From a bacterium (GTDB taxonomy: Bacteria > Pseudomonadota > Alphaproteobacteria > SP197), in NCBI GenBank assembly GCA_028821455.1, contig JAPPGE010000092.1, positions 1 through 52,111 on the forward strand: DNA of 52,111 nucleotides, written 5' to 3'. Shown here in pieces: positions 17,132-24,596 of the stretch. Positions within the stretch are counted from its first letter, which is position 1. Every line of letters begins with the position of its first letter. The notes beneath the pieces were generated by a model. The model had not been told where the DNA came from. It did no database searches and was given only the letters and a program-made list of their open reading frames with translations. The translations under genes were made by a program, and so were the position numbers.

Positions 17132-17390
17132 GGGCGCGGCGTTTGTCGGCAATCATTCCGGCGAGCCGCGCGTCCATCGCGCCCGCACCGACGAACACGC
17201 CCTTGCGCCGCCGGGACAGGAGTTCTCGCAACGCCGCGGTCTCGAGTTTTTCGACGTCCACTCTCTGACGCAGCAGGTCGACGCCCTGTTGCAGCACCGC
17301 GCTCAAGTTCGAGTAGCGCCCGGCCTTGACCAGTGCCCTGGCGAATGCGTGCTGCTCGTTGGTGAGCGTGATTGAGATCTTGACCGTCAC
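17115..17390 (-). CDS. ParD-like ribbon-helix-helix antitoxin
   Basis: A 91-residue type II antitoxin: VTVKISITLTNEQHAFARAL forms the DNA-binding strand and first helix, followed by AGRYSNLSAVLQQGVDLLRQ and a toxin-binding tail. GTG 17390 is chosen because AAGGAG lies 6 nt upstream. The gene overlaps the ParE-like frame downstream. The antitoxin looks intact even though its partner appears damaged. Confidence 0.82.
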   Translation of the reverse strand: MTVKISITLTNEQHAFARALVKAGRYSNLSAVLQQGVDLLRQRVDVEKLETAALRELLSRRRKGVFVGAGAMDARLAGMIADKRRAHGLPS

Positions 17391-17509
17391 GAGTATCTCC
17401 TTGGCACGCCCGACGACGTCTGGTCCGGAATCCAACCCCGCTTTGCCATCGCCTTGACGGGAAATCGGCTCCATTCCATGTCAGTTAGCTGATAGCCGAG
17501 CGCAACTTC

Positions 17510-17872
17510 TCACTCGCGCAGCAGCACGCCCGCGGGAATCCCTAGATGCTCGTGGAGCGCGCGCGCCATCGGCAGGGTGATCGCGCGCTTGCCGGAGAGA
17601 ACGTCTGAGACCTTGGTGCGGCTCCCAATGAACGGGATCAGATCTTGTAGGCTCAGCTCATCCTGCTCCATGCGGAACTCGATCGCGGCGACCGGGCTGG
17701 GATAACCCATCGGTTCGTATTTGCACTCATAGAGTTCGACGAGGTCGGCCAGAACGCTGAGCTCGTCGAACTCGGCGCTGTCGGGCTCCGCATCCATCAA
17801 CGCATCGATCCGCGCAAGCACGTTTTCGTGATCCTTCGCGGTCCGGATCGACTTAATCCTGCTGTTGTCCAC
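17510..17872 (-). CDS. higA: HigA family XRE-type antitoxin
   Basis: A 120-residue helix-turn-helix protein of the HigA type. The N-terminal helical part (residues 10-60) ends GYPSPVAAIEFRMEQDEL, and the HTH follows: LSLQDLIPFIGSRTKVSDVLSGKRAITLPMARALHEHLGIP. The GTG start has AAGGAG seven nt upstream, placed exactly after the remains of a HigB gene, as in functional higBA operons. With the toxin broken, this is an orphan antitoxin or regulator. Confidence 0.85.
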   Translation of the reverse strand: MDNSRIKSIRTAKDHENVLARIDALMDAEPDSAEFDELSVLADLVELYECKYEPMGYPSPVAAIEFRMEQDELSLQDLIPFIGSRTKVSDVLSGKRAITLPMARALHEHLGIPAGVLLRE

Positions 17873-17873
17873 C

Positions 17874-18144
17874 TCACATCTCCTTGGCGTCTATGGTGTC
17901 ATAGTTCGGCATGGGCGCCAGCGAAACGCACGTAGACGATACGCGCTGGATTGCTGATCCTCACCACGAGCCGACAGTCGTTGCCCTTGATGTTGAAGAC
18001 CACCCGGTTGCCGCCAACGACTCTGGCGCCGTGGTGCTTCTCCTTCACCTACGCGGGCGTATCCCGATCCTCCTTCAGACCCTCGCGATACCAGGCGAGC
18101 AATGGTTCCTCGGCATTCGCATGCCGCTCCCAAAGTGAATACAT
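17874..18144 (-). pseudogene. higB: HigB toxin gene, inactivated
   Basis: One frame reads WERHANAEEPLLAWYREGLK, then a TAG stop (18049-18051), then VVGGNRVVFNIKGNDCRLVV and IVYVRFAGAHAE, all typical of HigB mRNA interferases. Near 17903 a one-base shift is needed to reach the expected ending YDTIDAKEM and stop, directly before higA. The N-terminal dozen residues are not recognisable. An internal stop plus a frameshift means no functional toxin. Confidence 0.8.
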
Positions 18145-18260
18145 CTCGGTACACCCTCGGTAGCGCCAGTCAACCAGGGTCTTACCGCCTGCCTAGGAAT
18201 GGTCGTGGACCGTTGCGGCCTGAGAGAGCCTTAAAGCTCCTTGGTGCGTCTCCTCCAGCC

Positions 18261-18327
18261 AATAGGCGCCACGTCATGCCGCCTGGAATTCCTGCGACCA
18301 ACCCGTTCGAGGCACTGCCGGATTGAC
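18261..18327 (+). pseudogene. Remnant of a second vapC gene (3' end only), direct repeat copy B
   Basis: The segment encodes MPPGIPATNPFEALPD and stop in the same register as MPLGVPAISPFETLPD of the intact vapC at 16290-16727. Upstream similarity stops abruptly at 18261. It is either the trace of a duplicated Phd/VapC module or the outer end of a rearrangement that placed the ParDE and HigBA loci here. Confidence 0.7.
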
Positions 18328-18478
18328 GTCGTTGGCCTGGCTTGCCGCGCACTGCACCATCGACTCTGCCGCCTTGATCGGGGCAGCGATCGGCACGTCC
18401 TTGCGGTCATGACCCCATGGCGTCCGCATCGGTGCGGATGATGTGGACCTTCCGCTACGTTGGATGCACTCTCGGGAC

Positions 18479-19438
18479 ATGAGGATCGACAATCTCCAGT
18501 ATGCCAACTGGTCCGAGAAGATCTTTCGGCAGATGAACGAGGGCGGGGTGCATGCCGTGCATGTCACGATCGCCTACCACGAGACCTTCCGCGAGACGGT
18601 GCACAACATCGAGCGGTGGAACCGGTGGTTCGGGCAGTTTCCGGATCTCATCTTCCACGGGCTATGGGCCGAGGATGTGAAACGGGCAGCAGAGACCGGG
18701 CGGACCGCCATCTTCTTCGGATTCCAGAACTGCAGCCCGATGGAAGACGACATCGGTCTCATCGAGATTCTGCATGCTCTGGGTGGGCGCTTCATGCAGC
18801 TTACCTACAACAACCAGTCCCTCCTGGCGGCGGGCTTCCAGGAGCACCACGATTCGGGCGTCACGCGGATGGGCCGCGAAGTGATCCGCGAGATGAACCG
18901 GGTCGGGCTGGTCATCGACATGAGCCACTCGGGCGAGCGCTCCACCATCGAGGCGGCGGAGTTGTCGGAACGGCCGATCGCCATCACCCACGCCAATCCG
19001 GCACGCTGGTGGCCCGTGCCGCGCAACAAGTCCGACGACGCCATCCGTGCGGTGACTGGCAACGGCGGCATGATCGGCTTTTCCCTCTATCCGCCGCATC
19101 TGAAAGACGGCTCGGGATGCAGCCTCGAGAGCTTCTGCCGCATGGTGGCCGAAACCGGCGAACGGTTCGGTATGGACCGTATCGGCATCGGTTCGGACCT
19201 CGTGCAGGATCAGCCCGATCGCGTCATCGCCTGGATGCGAACCGGACGCTGGACGAAGGACGATGGCGGTAATGCCGCCGTTCCGCCTTTCCCCTCCTGG
19301 TTCACCAGCAATCTCTGCTTCGGCGCCATCGAGGAGGGTCTCGCCGCCGTCGGCATGACGGTCGACGAGATCGCCGGCGTCATGGGAGGGAACTGGTACC
19401 GCTTCTACGAGGAAGGCTTCACGCCGCGTCCTTCCTGA
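18479..19438 (+). CDS. Membrane dipeptidase family (peptidase M19) protein
   Basis: A 319-residue relative of renal dipeptidase. RFMQLTYNNQSLLA, DMSHSGERS, ITHANPARWW, GGMIGFSLYP, IGIGSDL and the final GGNWYRFYE are in the usual order. The N-terminal H-x-D zinc site is absent (the protein begins MRIDNLQYANWSE), and the usual bridging glutamate position reads FGFQN, so the metal centre differs from classical dipeptidases; related subfamilies share this. Start MRID is the normal N-terminus of the subgroup, though no strong ribosome-binding site is visible. Its 3' end overlaps the convergent hydantoinase A gene by 34 nt. Confidence 0.85.
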   Translation: MRIDNLQYANWSEKIFRQMNEGGVHAVHVTIAYHETFRETVHNIERWNRWFGQFPDLIFHGLWAEDVKRAAETGRTAIFFGFQNCSPMEDDIGLIEILHALGGRFMQLTYNNQSLLAAGFQEHHDSGVTRMGREVIREMNRVGLVIDMSHSGERSTIEAAELSERPIAITHANPARWWPVPRNKSDDAIRAVTGNGGMIGFSLYPPHLKDGSGCSLESFCRMVAETGERFGMDRIGIGSDLVQDQPDRVIAWMRTGRWTKDDGGNAAVPPFPSWFTSNLCFGAIEEGLAAVGMTVDEIAGVMGGNWYRFYEEGFTPRPS

Positions 19439-21414
19439 CAGCCGAGCGCCGGACGGCCTGCCGCCACGGCGGCAAGGCGGCTTTCGATGAAGAGCGAACT
19501 GCCGTCCTTGCAGGCGACAATCTCGTCCCTGCGGTCCACGTGCACGGTGATGTCGTCGGCGCCGATTCTCAACGCCGCCTGGCGCGCCAGGCGTTCCAGC
19601 ACGCCGCTGGCATGGCGTGCCGCCTCCTCGAGGTCCTCGAAATCCGTCACCTCTTCAGGCAAGTGGCAGCGTATGACCCCGCTGCGAGGCGCCGTCAGCA
19701 GTCCGTCCGCCCTCTGCACCACACCTCCGGCGACGGCTCCCACCGCGTTGCACACGCCTGCATGGGGCGGCACCACGATGTCGGTGTGAAGACGATCGGC
19801 AAGGTGCGGATAGTAGGTTGCGGCGGGCGCCCCGACACCCACCACCGGGTGGTTGAGACGCACATCGAACGCGAAGTGCGTGCCCTCCAGGCCGTCCGTC
19901 GCGGCCTCGAGCAGGGCGTCGGCCGAACGTCCGGAAGGCAGCGGAAGCCCGTGCTCTTCCTGCATGGCCGCTTCGATGAGTGCGCGAGCGCTGGCCGAGA
20001 GCGTCGCCTCCAGGACGCGTCGCGCGAAGGCTTGTGGATCGTCCGGTGCGGCGTGGCCGGTCATGGCCCACCACCTCAGCCACAGGTGCGCGGCGAGATT
20101 CGCCGCCTCGCCCTCCCAGGCGTCGTGGATGCCCAGCACGTGGGCAGCGTCGCTCGGCGTGAATCGCGACGTGATGACGAGCCCTCTTTCCATGAGGGCC
20201 TCCAGCGACAGCTTGGGCGAGCGGTCGCGATAGAGAGTCTCCATGGCGACGGGGCCGTCGGCGAGTGCTTCCCACAAGTGGCGCTGGGGCCGCGAGAGAC
20301 CGGGTGGTTCACTGGCCGGCCGGCGCAGGCGAAGCGCAAAGACGCCGTCCCACTCGAGGGGCCAGGCGCGCCTTGCCTGACAGCTGAGAGTGTCGATGAC
20401 ATCAGGGTGGCGGTGGGCAAGGAGAGCCAGCGGCACGGCACGGCGCGGACCGATGGCGAGCCGCCCCCTCTCGTCGAGGCGAACCTCGCTGTCGCCTCCA
20501 AGGCCGCTGGTGTAGGCGGCCACCGCGCGCACCATGGTGTGGTAACTGCCGACCCTGGCACCCCTGGTATCGAGTTTCGGCCGCCCGTTCTCGACGAGCG
20601 CGATGTCGGTGGTGGTCCCGCCCATGTCCGAGATGAAGGCGTTGTCGTGACCGGAGAGATGCCGGGCGCCGATGACGCTCGCCGCCGGGCCCGAGAGGAT
20701 GGTCTCCACCGGAGTCTCCAGCGCCGTCGCCGCATCGATGAGCGATCCGTCACCCTTGACGGCCATGACCGGGGCCTTGATCCCGCGCTCGGTCATCAGC
20801 GTGGTGACGGTGACGATGAGTTCCTGGATCATGGGGATGAGCCGGGCATTGAGCAGCGCCGTCAGGGCGCGGCGCGGCGCATCGAGCTCGGAACTCAGGC
20901 TGTGACCACAGGAGACCGGAAGTCCGGTCGCGCCGCGCAGCATGTCGCGCACCGCGATCTCGTGCGCCGGGTTGCGCACCGAGAACATCGAGGAGACGGC
21001 GTAGGCCGAGACACTGCCGGCCACCTTGAGAGCTCCGGCTTCCACGTGATCGAGATCGAGCGGCGCGGTTTCCTCGCCCAGCGCGTCGTGGCCTCCGCGA
21101 GCCTGGATCAGGGGACCTCCGGCCAGGGCGCTCACGACATCCTTCCTGTTGGCGTCATCAGGCGCATGGCCGATGAGGATGAGCGCTGCCGGACTGCCCC
21201 GGCCCTCGACGATGGCATTGGTGGCCAGCGTCGTCGAGACTGACACGAGAGCGATCGTGTCAGCATGGTCGCCGAGCACCGCATCGACGGCGGCAGCGAT
21301 GCCGATCGTCAGGTCGTGCCGGGTCGTCAGCGATTTCGCCGTCCCGAGAGGGCCCCGGGCGGTGTCAAGCAACACGGCATCGGTGTAGGTTCCGCCGGTA
21401 TCGATACCCAGCAT
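19405..21414 (-). CDS. Hydantoinase/oxoprolinase subunit A family protein, stand-alone type
   Basis: A 669-residue ASKHA-fold ATPase that would activate a cyclic amide for ring opening. The N-terminal phosphate loop LGIDTGGTYTDAV, STTLATNAIVEG, ILSGPAASVIGA and DMGGTTTDIAL are clear. Residues 310-480 carry an inserted helical segment (VPLALLAHRHPDV ... RGLVITSRFTPSDAAHVLG) resembling a winged helix, absent from the second HyuA here. No B subunit gene is adjacent. ATG 21414 is used; a TTG at 21423 has GGAGG seven nt upstream and may be the real start. Confidence 0.82.
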   Translation of the reverse strand: MLGIDTGGTYTDAVLLDTARGPLGTAKSLTTRHDLTIGIAAAVDAVLGDHADTIALVSVSTTLATNAIVEGRGSPAALILIGHAPDDANRKDVVSALAGGPLIQARGGHDALGEETAPLDLDHVEAGALKVAGSVSAYAVSSMFSVRNPAHEIAVRDMLRGATGLPVSCGHSLSSELDAPRRALTALLNARLIPMIQELIVTVTTLMTERGIKAPVMAVKGDGSLIDAATALETPVETILSGPAASVIGARHLSGHDNAFISDMGGTTTDIALVENGRPKLDTRGARVGSYHTMVRAVAAYTSGLGGDSEVRLDERGRLAIGPRRAVPLALLAHRHPDVIDTLSCQARRAWPLEWDGVFALRLRRPASEPPGLSRPQRHLWEALADGPVAMETLYRDRSPKLSLEALMERGLVITSRFTPSDAAHVLGIHDAWEGEAANLAAHLWLRWWAMTGHAAPDDPQAFARRVLEATLSASARALIEAAMQEEHGLPLPSGRSADALLEAATDGLEGTHFAFDVRLNHPVVGVGAPAATYYPHLADRLHTDIVVPPHAGVCNAVGAVAGGVVQRADGLLTAPRSGVIRCHLPEEVTDFEDLEEAARHASGVLERLARQAALRIGADDITVHVDRRDEIVACKDGSSLFIESRLAAVAAGRPALGCQEGRGVKPSS

Positions 21415-21515
21415 CAGCGCCAAGGCGTGGCCTCCCGGAGATTGCGCAGGCTGAACTATGGGCAAAACACCGGCCGGAAGCGAGAGGCCCAGATCATCTC
21501 GAGGGGAGGGATCCG

Positions 21516-22763
21516 ATGACCATGACGCACAAGGAAAGAACCCTGAGGTTCCTGCGGCCGGAAGCGGAGACGGTCTTTACCCTCGACGAATACCGCCGCC
21601 GGCTCGACAGGGTGCGGGCGGCGATGGCCGCCAGCGACATCGAGACGCTCTACCTCACCTCACCGGAGGCCGTCTGTTACCTCTCCGGCTATCGGGCCGA
21701 GTGGTACCAGGCCCAGGGGCCGACGGCCTGGCTGCCGGTCACCGGGATCGCCGTTCACGTCGATGCGGACGACTTCATTCACATCGAGGTGCAGAACGAG
21801 GAGATCCTGGCGGGATTCACGACGGTGAGTCGGGATCTGCGCATTTTCGGCGGTGACGCCCAGCCTTCCGAGGACGTGATCGGCTTCATCGTCGAGACGC
21901 TTGATGGCGCGGGCTGGCTTGGCGGCAGGGTCGGCCTGGAGATGCACAGCTACCGGCCGAACCGCGCGGTAAGCGAGCGCCTGCAGGCGGGCCTCGAGGC
22001 GCGCGGCGCGACGGTGGTCGACGGCAGCGATATCGTCAACGGCGTTCGCCGGATCAAGTCGCCCGCCGAACTCGCCTTCATCCGCACCGCCGCCAGGATC
22101 GGCGACATCGGCATGCAGACGGCCATCGACACCATTCGTCCCGGTGTCACGGAACTGGAGGTCTGGGGCGAGATGGTGCGCGCCATGGCCCGCGCCGGCG
22201 GAGAACCCTCGTCGATCACCATGCCGGTGTCGTCGGGCGCGCGCAGCGCCACCATGCATGCCCTGGCGACGCGGCGGCAGATCATGCCGGGCGATATCGT
22301 CAACGTGGACATCTGTGGCGTCTGGAACCGCTACCACTCGAACATCGCGCGCACCGTGTGCGTCGGTGAACCGCATCCAGACGTGTTGCGCTATCTCGAC
22401 GCCGTCACCGGCGTCAAGGCCATGCTGGCGGAGGTTCTCCGTCCGGGCCTGCCGGTGCGCGAACTCCTTGAGGTCATCGAAGCCTACTACCGCGACACCG
22501 GCATTTGGCAGGACCAGTGCTGGGTCGGCGGCTACGATCTGGGTCTCTCCTTTCCGCCGGACTGGGTGGGGCCGTGGTTCTGGGACGTTCACAACGATCC
22601 GGGAGACGAGGTGTTCGAGCCCGGCATGGCGTCCAACTACGAAGCCAACTTCTACTTGCCGCAGGATGTCGGCATGTCCATGTTCATCGACATGATGATG
22701 TTCACCGACGACGACGCGGGTTTCCTGCATCGCGTCCCGGCCCGGATTGCCGTGGTCGAATAG
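21516..22763 (+). CDS. M24 (aminopeptidase P/creatinase-like) hydrolase with altered metal site
   Basis: A 415-residue pita-bread fold protein with a creatinase N-terminal domain (YLTSPEAVCYLSGY) and a C-terminal M24 domain. Of the five usual metal ligands, the first Asp (NVDICGVW) and one Glu (NYEANFYLP) remain. The second Asp reads Asn (YHSNIAR), the His position reads GGYDLGL, and the final Glu is missing. Catalysis may therefore be metal-independent as in creatinase, with an amidine- or amide-containing small molecule as substrate. GAGGGGAGGG precedes the ATG. Substrate not known. Confidence 0.82.
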   Translation: MTMTHKERTLRFLRPEAETVFTLDEYRRRLDRVRAAMAASDIETLYLTSPEAVCYLSGYRAEWYQAQGPTAWLPVTGIAVHVDADDFIHIEVQNEEILAGFTTVSRDLRIFGGDAQPSEDVIGFIVETLDGAGWLGGRVGLEMHSYRPNRAVSERLQAGLEARGATVVDGSDIVNGVRRIKSPAELAFIRTAARIGDIGMQTAIDTIRPGVTELEVWGEMVRAMARAGGEPSSITMPVSSGARSATMHALATRRQIMPGDIVNVDICGVWNRYHSNIARTVCVGEPHPDVLRYLDAVTGVKAMLAEVLRPGLPVRELLEVIEAYYRDTGIWQDQCWVGGYDLGLSFPPDWVGPWFWDVHNDPGDEVFEPGMASNYEANFYLPQDVGMSMFIDMMMFTDDDAGFLHRVPARIAVVE

Positions 22764-22779
22764 GGGAGCGGTTCCTTGG

Positions 22780-23640
22780 TTACCCGCCGGCGGGACGGAT
22801 CCTGACATCGACGTCGAGGGTGGTCCGGCACCCGCCCAGCAGAATGCCGCGGGTCGGAGAGACGTCGGAGAAATCGCGCCCCGCCGCGATGCGGACATGC
22901 AAGGCGCCGGCGACACTGTCGTTGGTGGGATCGAACCCCGTCCAGCCGACATCTGGAAAGCGACACTCCACCCAGGCGTGGGTGGTGTGATATCCGCCTT
23001 CCTCACTGTCGTCGTACAGGAAGCCGGACACATAGCGGCTCGGTATGCCCCACGAGCGGGTGATGGCGATCATCAGGTGGGCGTAGTCCTGGCATACCCC
23101 CTGGCCGGTCGCCAGGACGTCCTCGATGGTGGACTGCGTCGAGGTGCTGCCCGGAACATAAGTCAGGATGCGGTGGAGACGCGTGGAAAGATCCCGCGTG
23201 CCGGCCAGCGGGTCGGCGCCGGGCGCGATGGCGTGGCGCTCGACAAATGCCGTCAGCGAGGCGGAGGGACATGTCAGCCTCGTCGGGTGAAGCCATTCCC
23301 AGTCTTCAAAGACACGCGACGCTGCGTGGAGTCTCTCCCAGGCGTTCTCGCCAAGGTCCGCGGGCAGGACGGGGTCCGGGGCCGGAACCACCACCGAGCG
23401 CGCCTCGATCTCCAGCTGATCGTGTTTCTCGAGGAGCGACAGCACGTGACGGTGGTTGCCGAAGCAGTCCACGTCGTCCGTTGCCCGTGACTCCGGGCGG
23501 GTTTGCAGGGAAAAGGCACGGAGTTCCTGGCCGCGGTCTTCACATGGCTTGAGACAGCACATGAGGACACTCCCGCTTGCCGGTTCGGAGAAACGGTAGC
23601 GGGTATGGTGGGTTACCTCGAAACCGGTCGTCCTTGTCAC
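22780..23640 (-). CDS. Transglutaminase-like cysteine protease family protein
   Basis: A 286-residue protein with an N-terminal beta-rich domain (FEVTHHTRYRFSEPASGS) and a transglutaminase core: Cys in GQGVCQDYAHLMIA, His in THAWVECRFPD and Asp in GWTGFDPTND form the catalytic triad. Such proteins act as thiol proteases or acyl transferases. It is the last gene of an operon with the alpha-E and ATP-grasp proteins, joined by a 4-nt ATGA overlap. This trio is conserved in many bacteria and is predicted to make or trim a peptide; the biochemical role is not established. Confidence 0.88.
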   Translation of the reverse strand: MTRTTGFEVTHHTRYRFSEPASGSVLMCCLKPCEDRGQELRAFSLQTRPESRATDDVDCFGNHRHVLSLLEKHDQLEIEARSVVVPAPDPVLPADLGENAWERLHAASRVFEDWEWLHPTRLTCPSASLTAFVERHAIAPGADPLAGTRDLSTRLHRILTYVPGSTSTQSTIEDVLATGQGVCQDYAHLMIAITRSWGIPSRYVSGFLYDDSEEGGYHTTHAWVECRFPDVGWTGFDPTNDSVAGALHVRIAAGRDFSDVSPTRGILLGGCRTTLDVDVRIRPAGG

Positions 23641-24596
23641 GCTTCTTCCTCTCCGATCGCGTACTCGAACCAGGCGCCGGTCACGAGGCCGTGGAGGTCG
23701 CGGGCCTCCCGGGTGATTTCGTCAAGCAAGCTGAGCCGGTCGCTGCTGTCGGGCCAGTCGTATACCACCCGGGCCGTCATTCTACCGGCGAGCCGCCGGG
23801 CCGCAGCCGCGGTCTCCGGGCTTCCTGCCTCGGTGCCGAGGGCGTCAAGGCATGATGCGGTGGATGTCAGAGAACCCAGGAGCGATCCCTGCAGCAGCGG
23901 ATCGGTGATCACAAGGGCAAGGATCCGTTCGGGCTTCCTCTCCACGCCATGGACACGTTCAAAGGCATCGAGCGCCTGGCATGCCCGCAGCAGGCTGGTC
24001 CATTCATGATCCCCGGCGCCTTCGGGAACCCGGCAATGCGTGGTCACCAGGGCGGTCGTGAGCTGGATGCGTTCGATGAATGTGCCGAGCCGCAGGAACT
24101 GGTAACCCTCGTCGCGGTACATGGTTGCCGCGGCGAAGCCGTCGAAGGTCTTGATGGTCCGCGCCATCCCCGCATAGAAGGCCTCCGGCTCCCGGGCCCA
24201 GATGTCCTGGATGTCGAGGTCCTTGATGTCCAGCCATGCGAGATTGAGGTTCGTCCACATCCCGCTGGAGATGCAGTGGCGCATCTGGCGGGCGTTCTCG
24301 CGGCCTGCCGCGAAGCAGCTTCTCATGGAACTGGGGTTGCTGGCCTCGAAGGTGAGATCGCCGGCAAGGGTGAAGGAATCCGCGAGCGCATAGTCGTCGC
24401 TGTGATCCGCCTCGAGGTCGCCGGCCGGGGGGCTGGTGCCGAGGCTGCCGTAGATGCGCCGCCAGCCGAAGTGGATCTCCGAGAGCGGTCTGTCCACCAG
24501 CGCCCTGGTTTGCAGTTCGAGCAGGCGGGCGATGAACTCCGAGCGCTCGAGATAGCGGCTCATCCAGTAGAGACCCTGGGCGCTGCGGGCGAGCAT
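23637..24596 (-). CDS. Alpha-E domain protein
   Basis: A 319-residue all-helical protein starting MLARSAQGLYWMSRYLERSE, the hallmark of the alpha-E family, with repeated E-x-x-R helices and the middle segment ARQMRHCISSGMWTNLNLAW. No catalytic motif is visible. The family nearly always accompanies circularly permuted ATP-grasp proteins. Its ATG overlaps the ATP-grasp stop by one base (TGATG), and its stop overlaps the transglutaminase start. Confidence 0.9.
   Translation of the reverse strand: MLARSAQGLYWMSRYLERSEFIARLLELQTRALVDRPLSEIHFGWRRIYGSLGTSPPAGDLEADHSDDYALADSFTLAGDLTFEASNPSSMRSCFAAGRENARQMRHCISSGMWTNLNLAWLDIKDLDIQDIWAREPEAFYAGMARTIKTFDGFAAATMYRDEGYQFLRLGTFIERIQLTTALVTTHCRVPEGAGDHEWTSLLRACQALDAFERVHGVERKPERILALVITDPLLQGSLLGSLTSTASCLDALGTEAGSPETAAAARRLAGRMTARVVYDWPDSSDRLSLLDEITREARDLHGLVTGAWFEYAIGEEEA

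Noticed and set aside
18328..18478. Short frames between the vapC remnant and the M19 gene
   Set aside because: No recognisable product in any frame; treated as intergenic.
19540..21243. 567-codon plus-strand frame over the stand-alone HyuA gene
   Set aside because: It is a shadow of the hydantoinase gene; the sense strand has all ATPase motifs.
22783..22794. Palindrome CCCGCCGGCGGG between convergent genes
   Set aside because: It falls in the last codons of the transglutaminase gene (RPAGG) and is what GC-rich coding sequence produces; no T tract follows.
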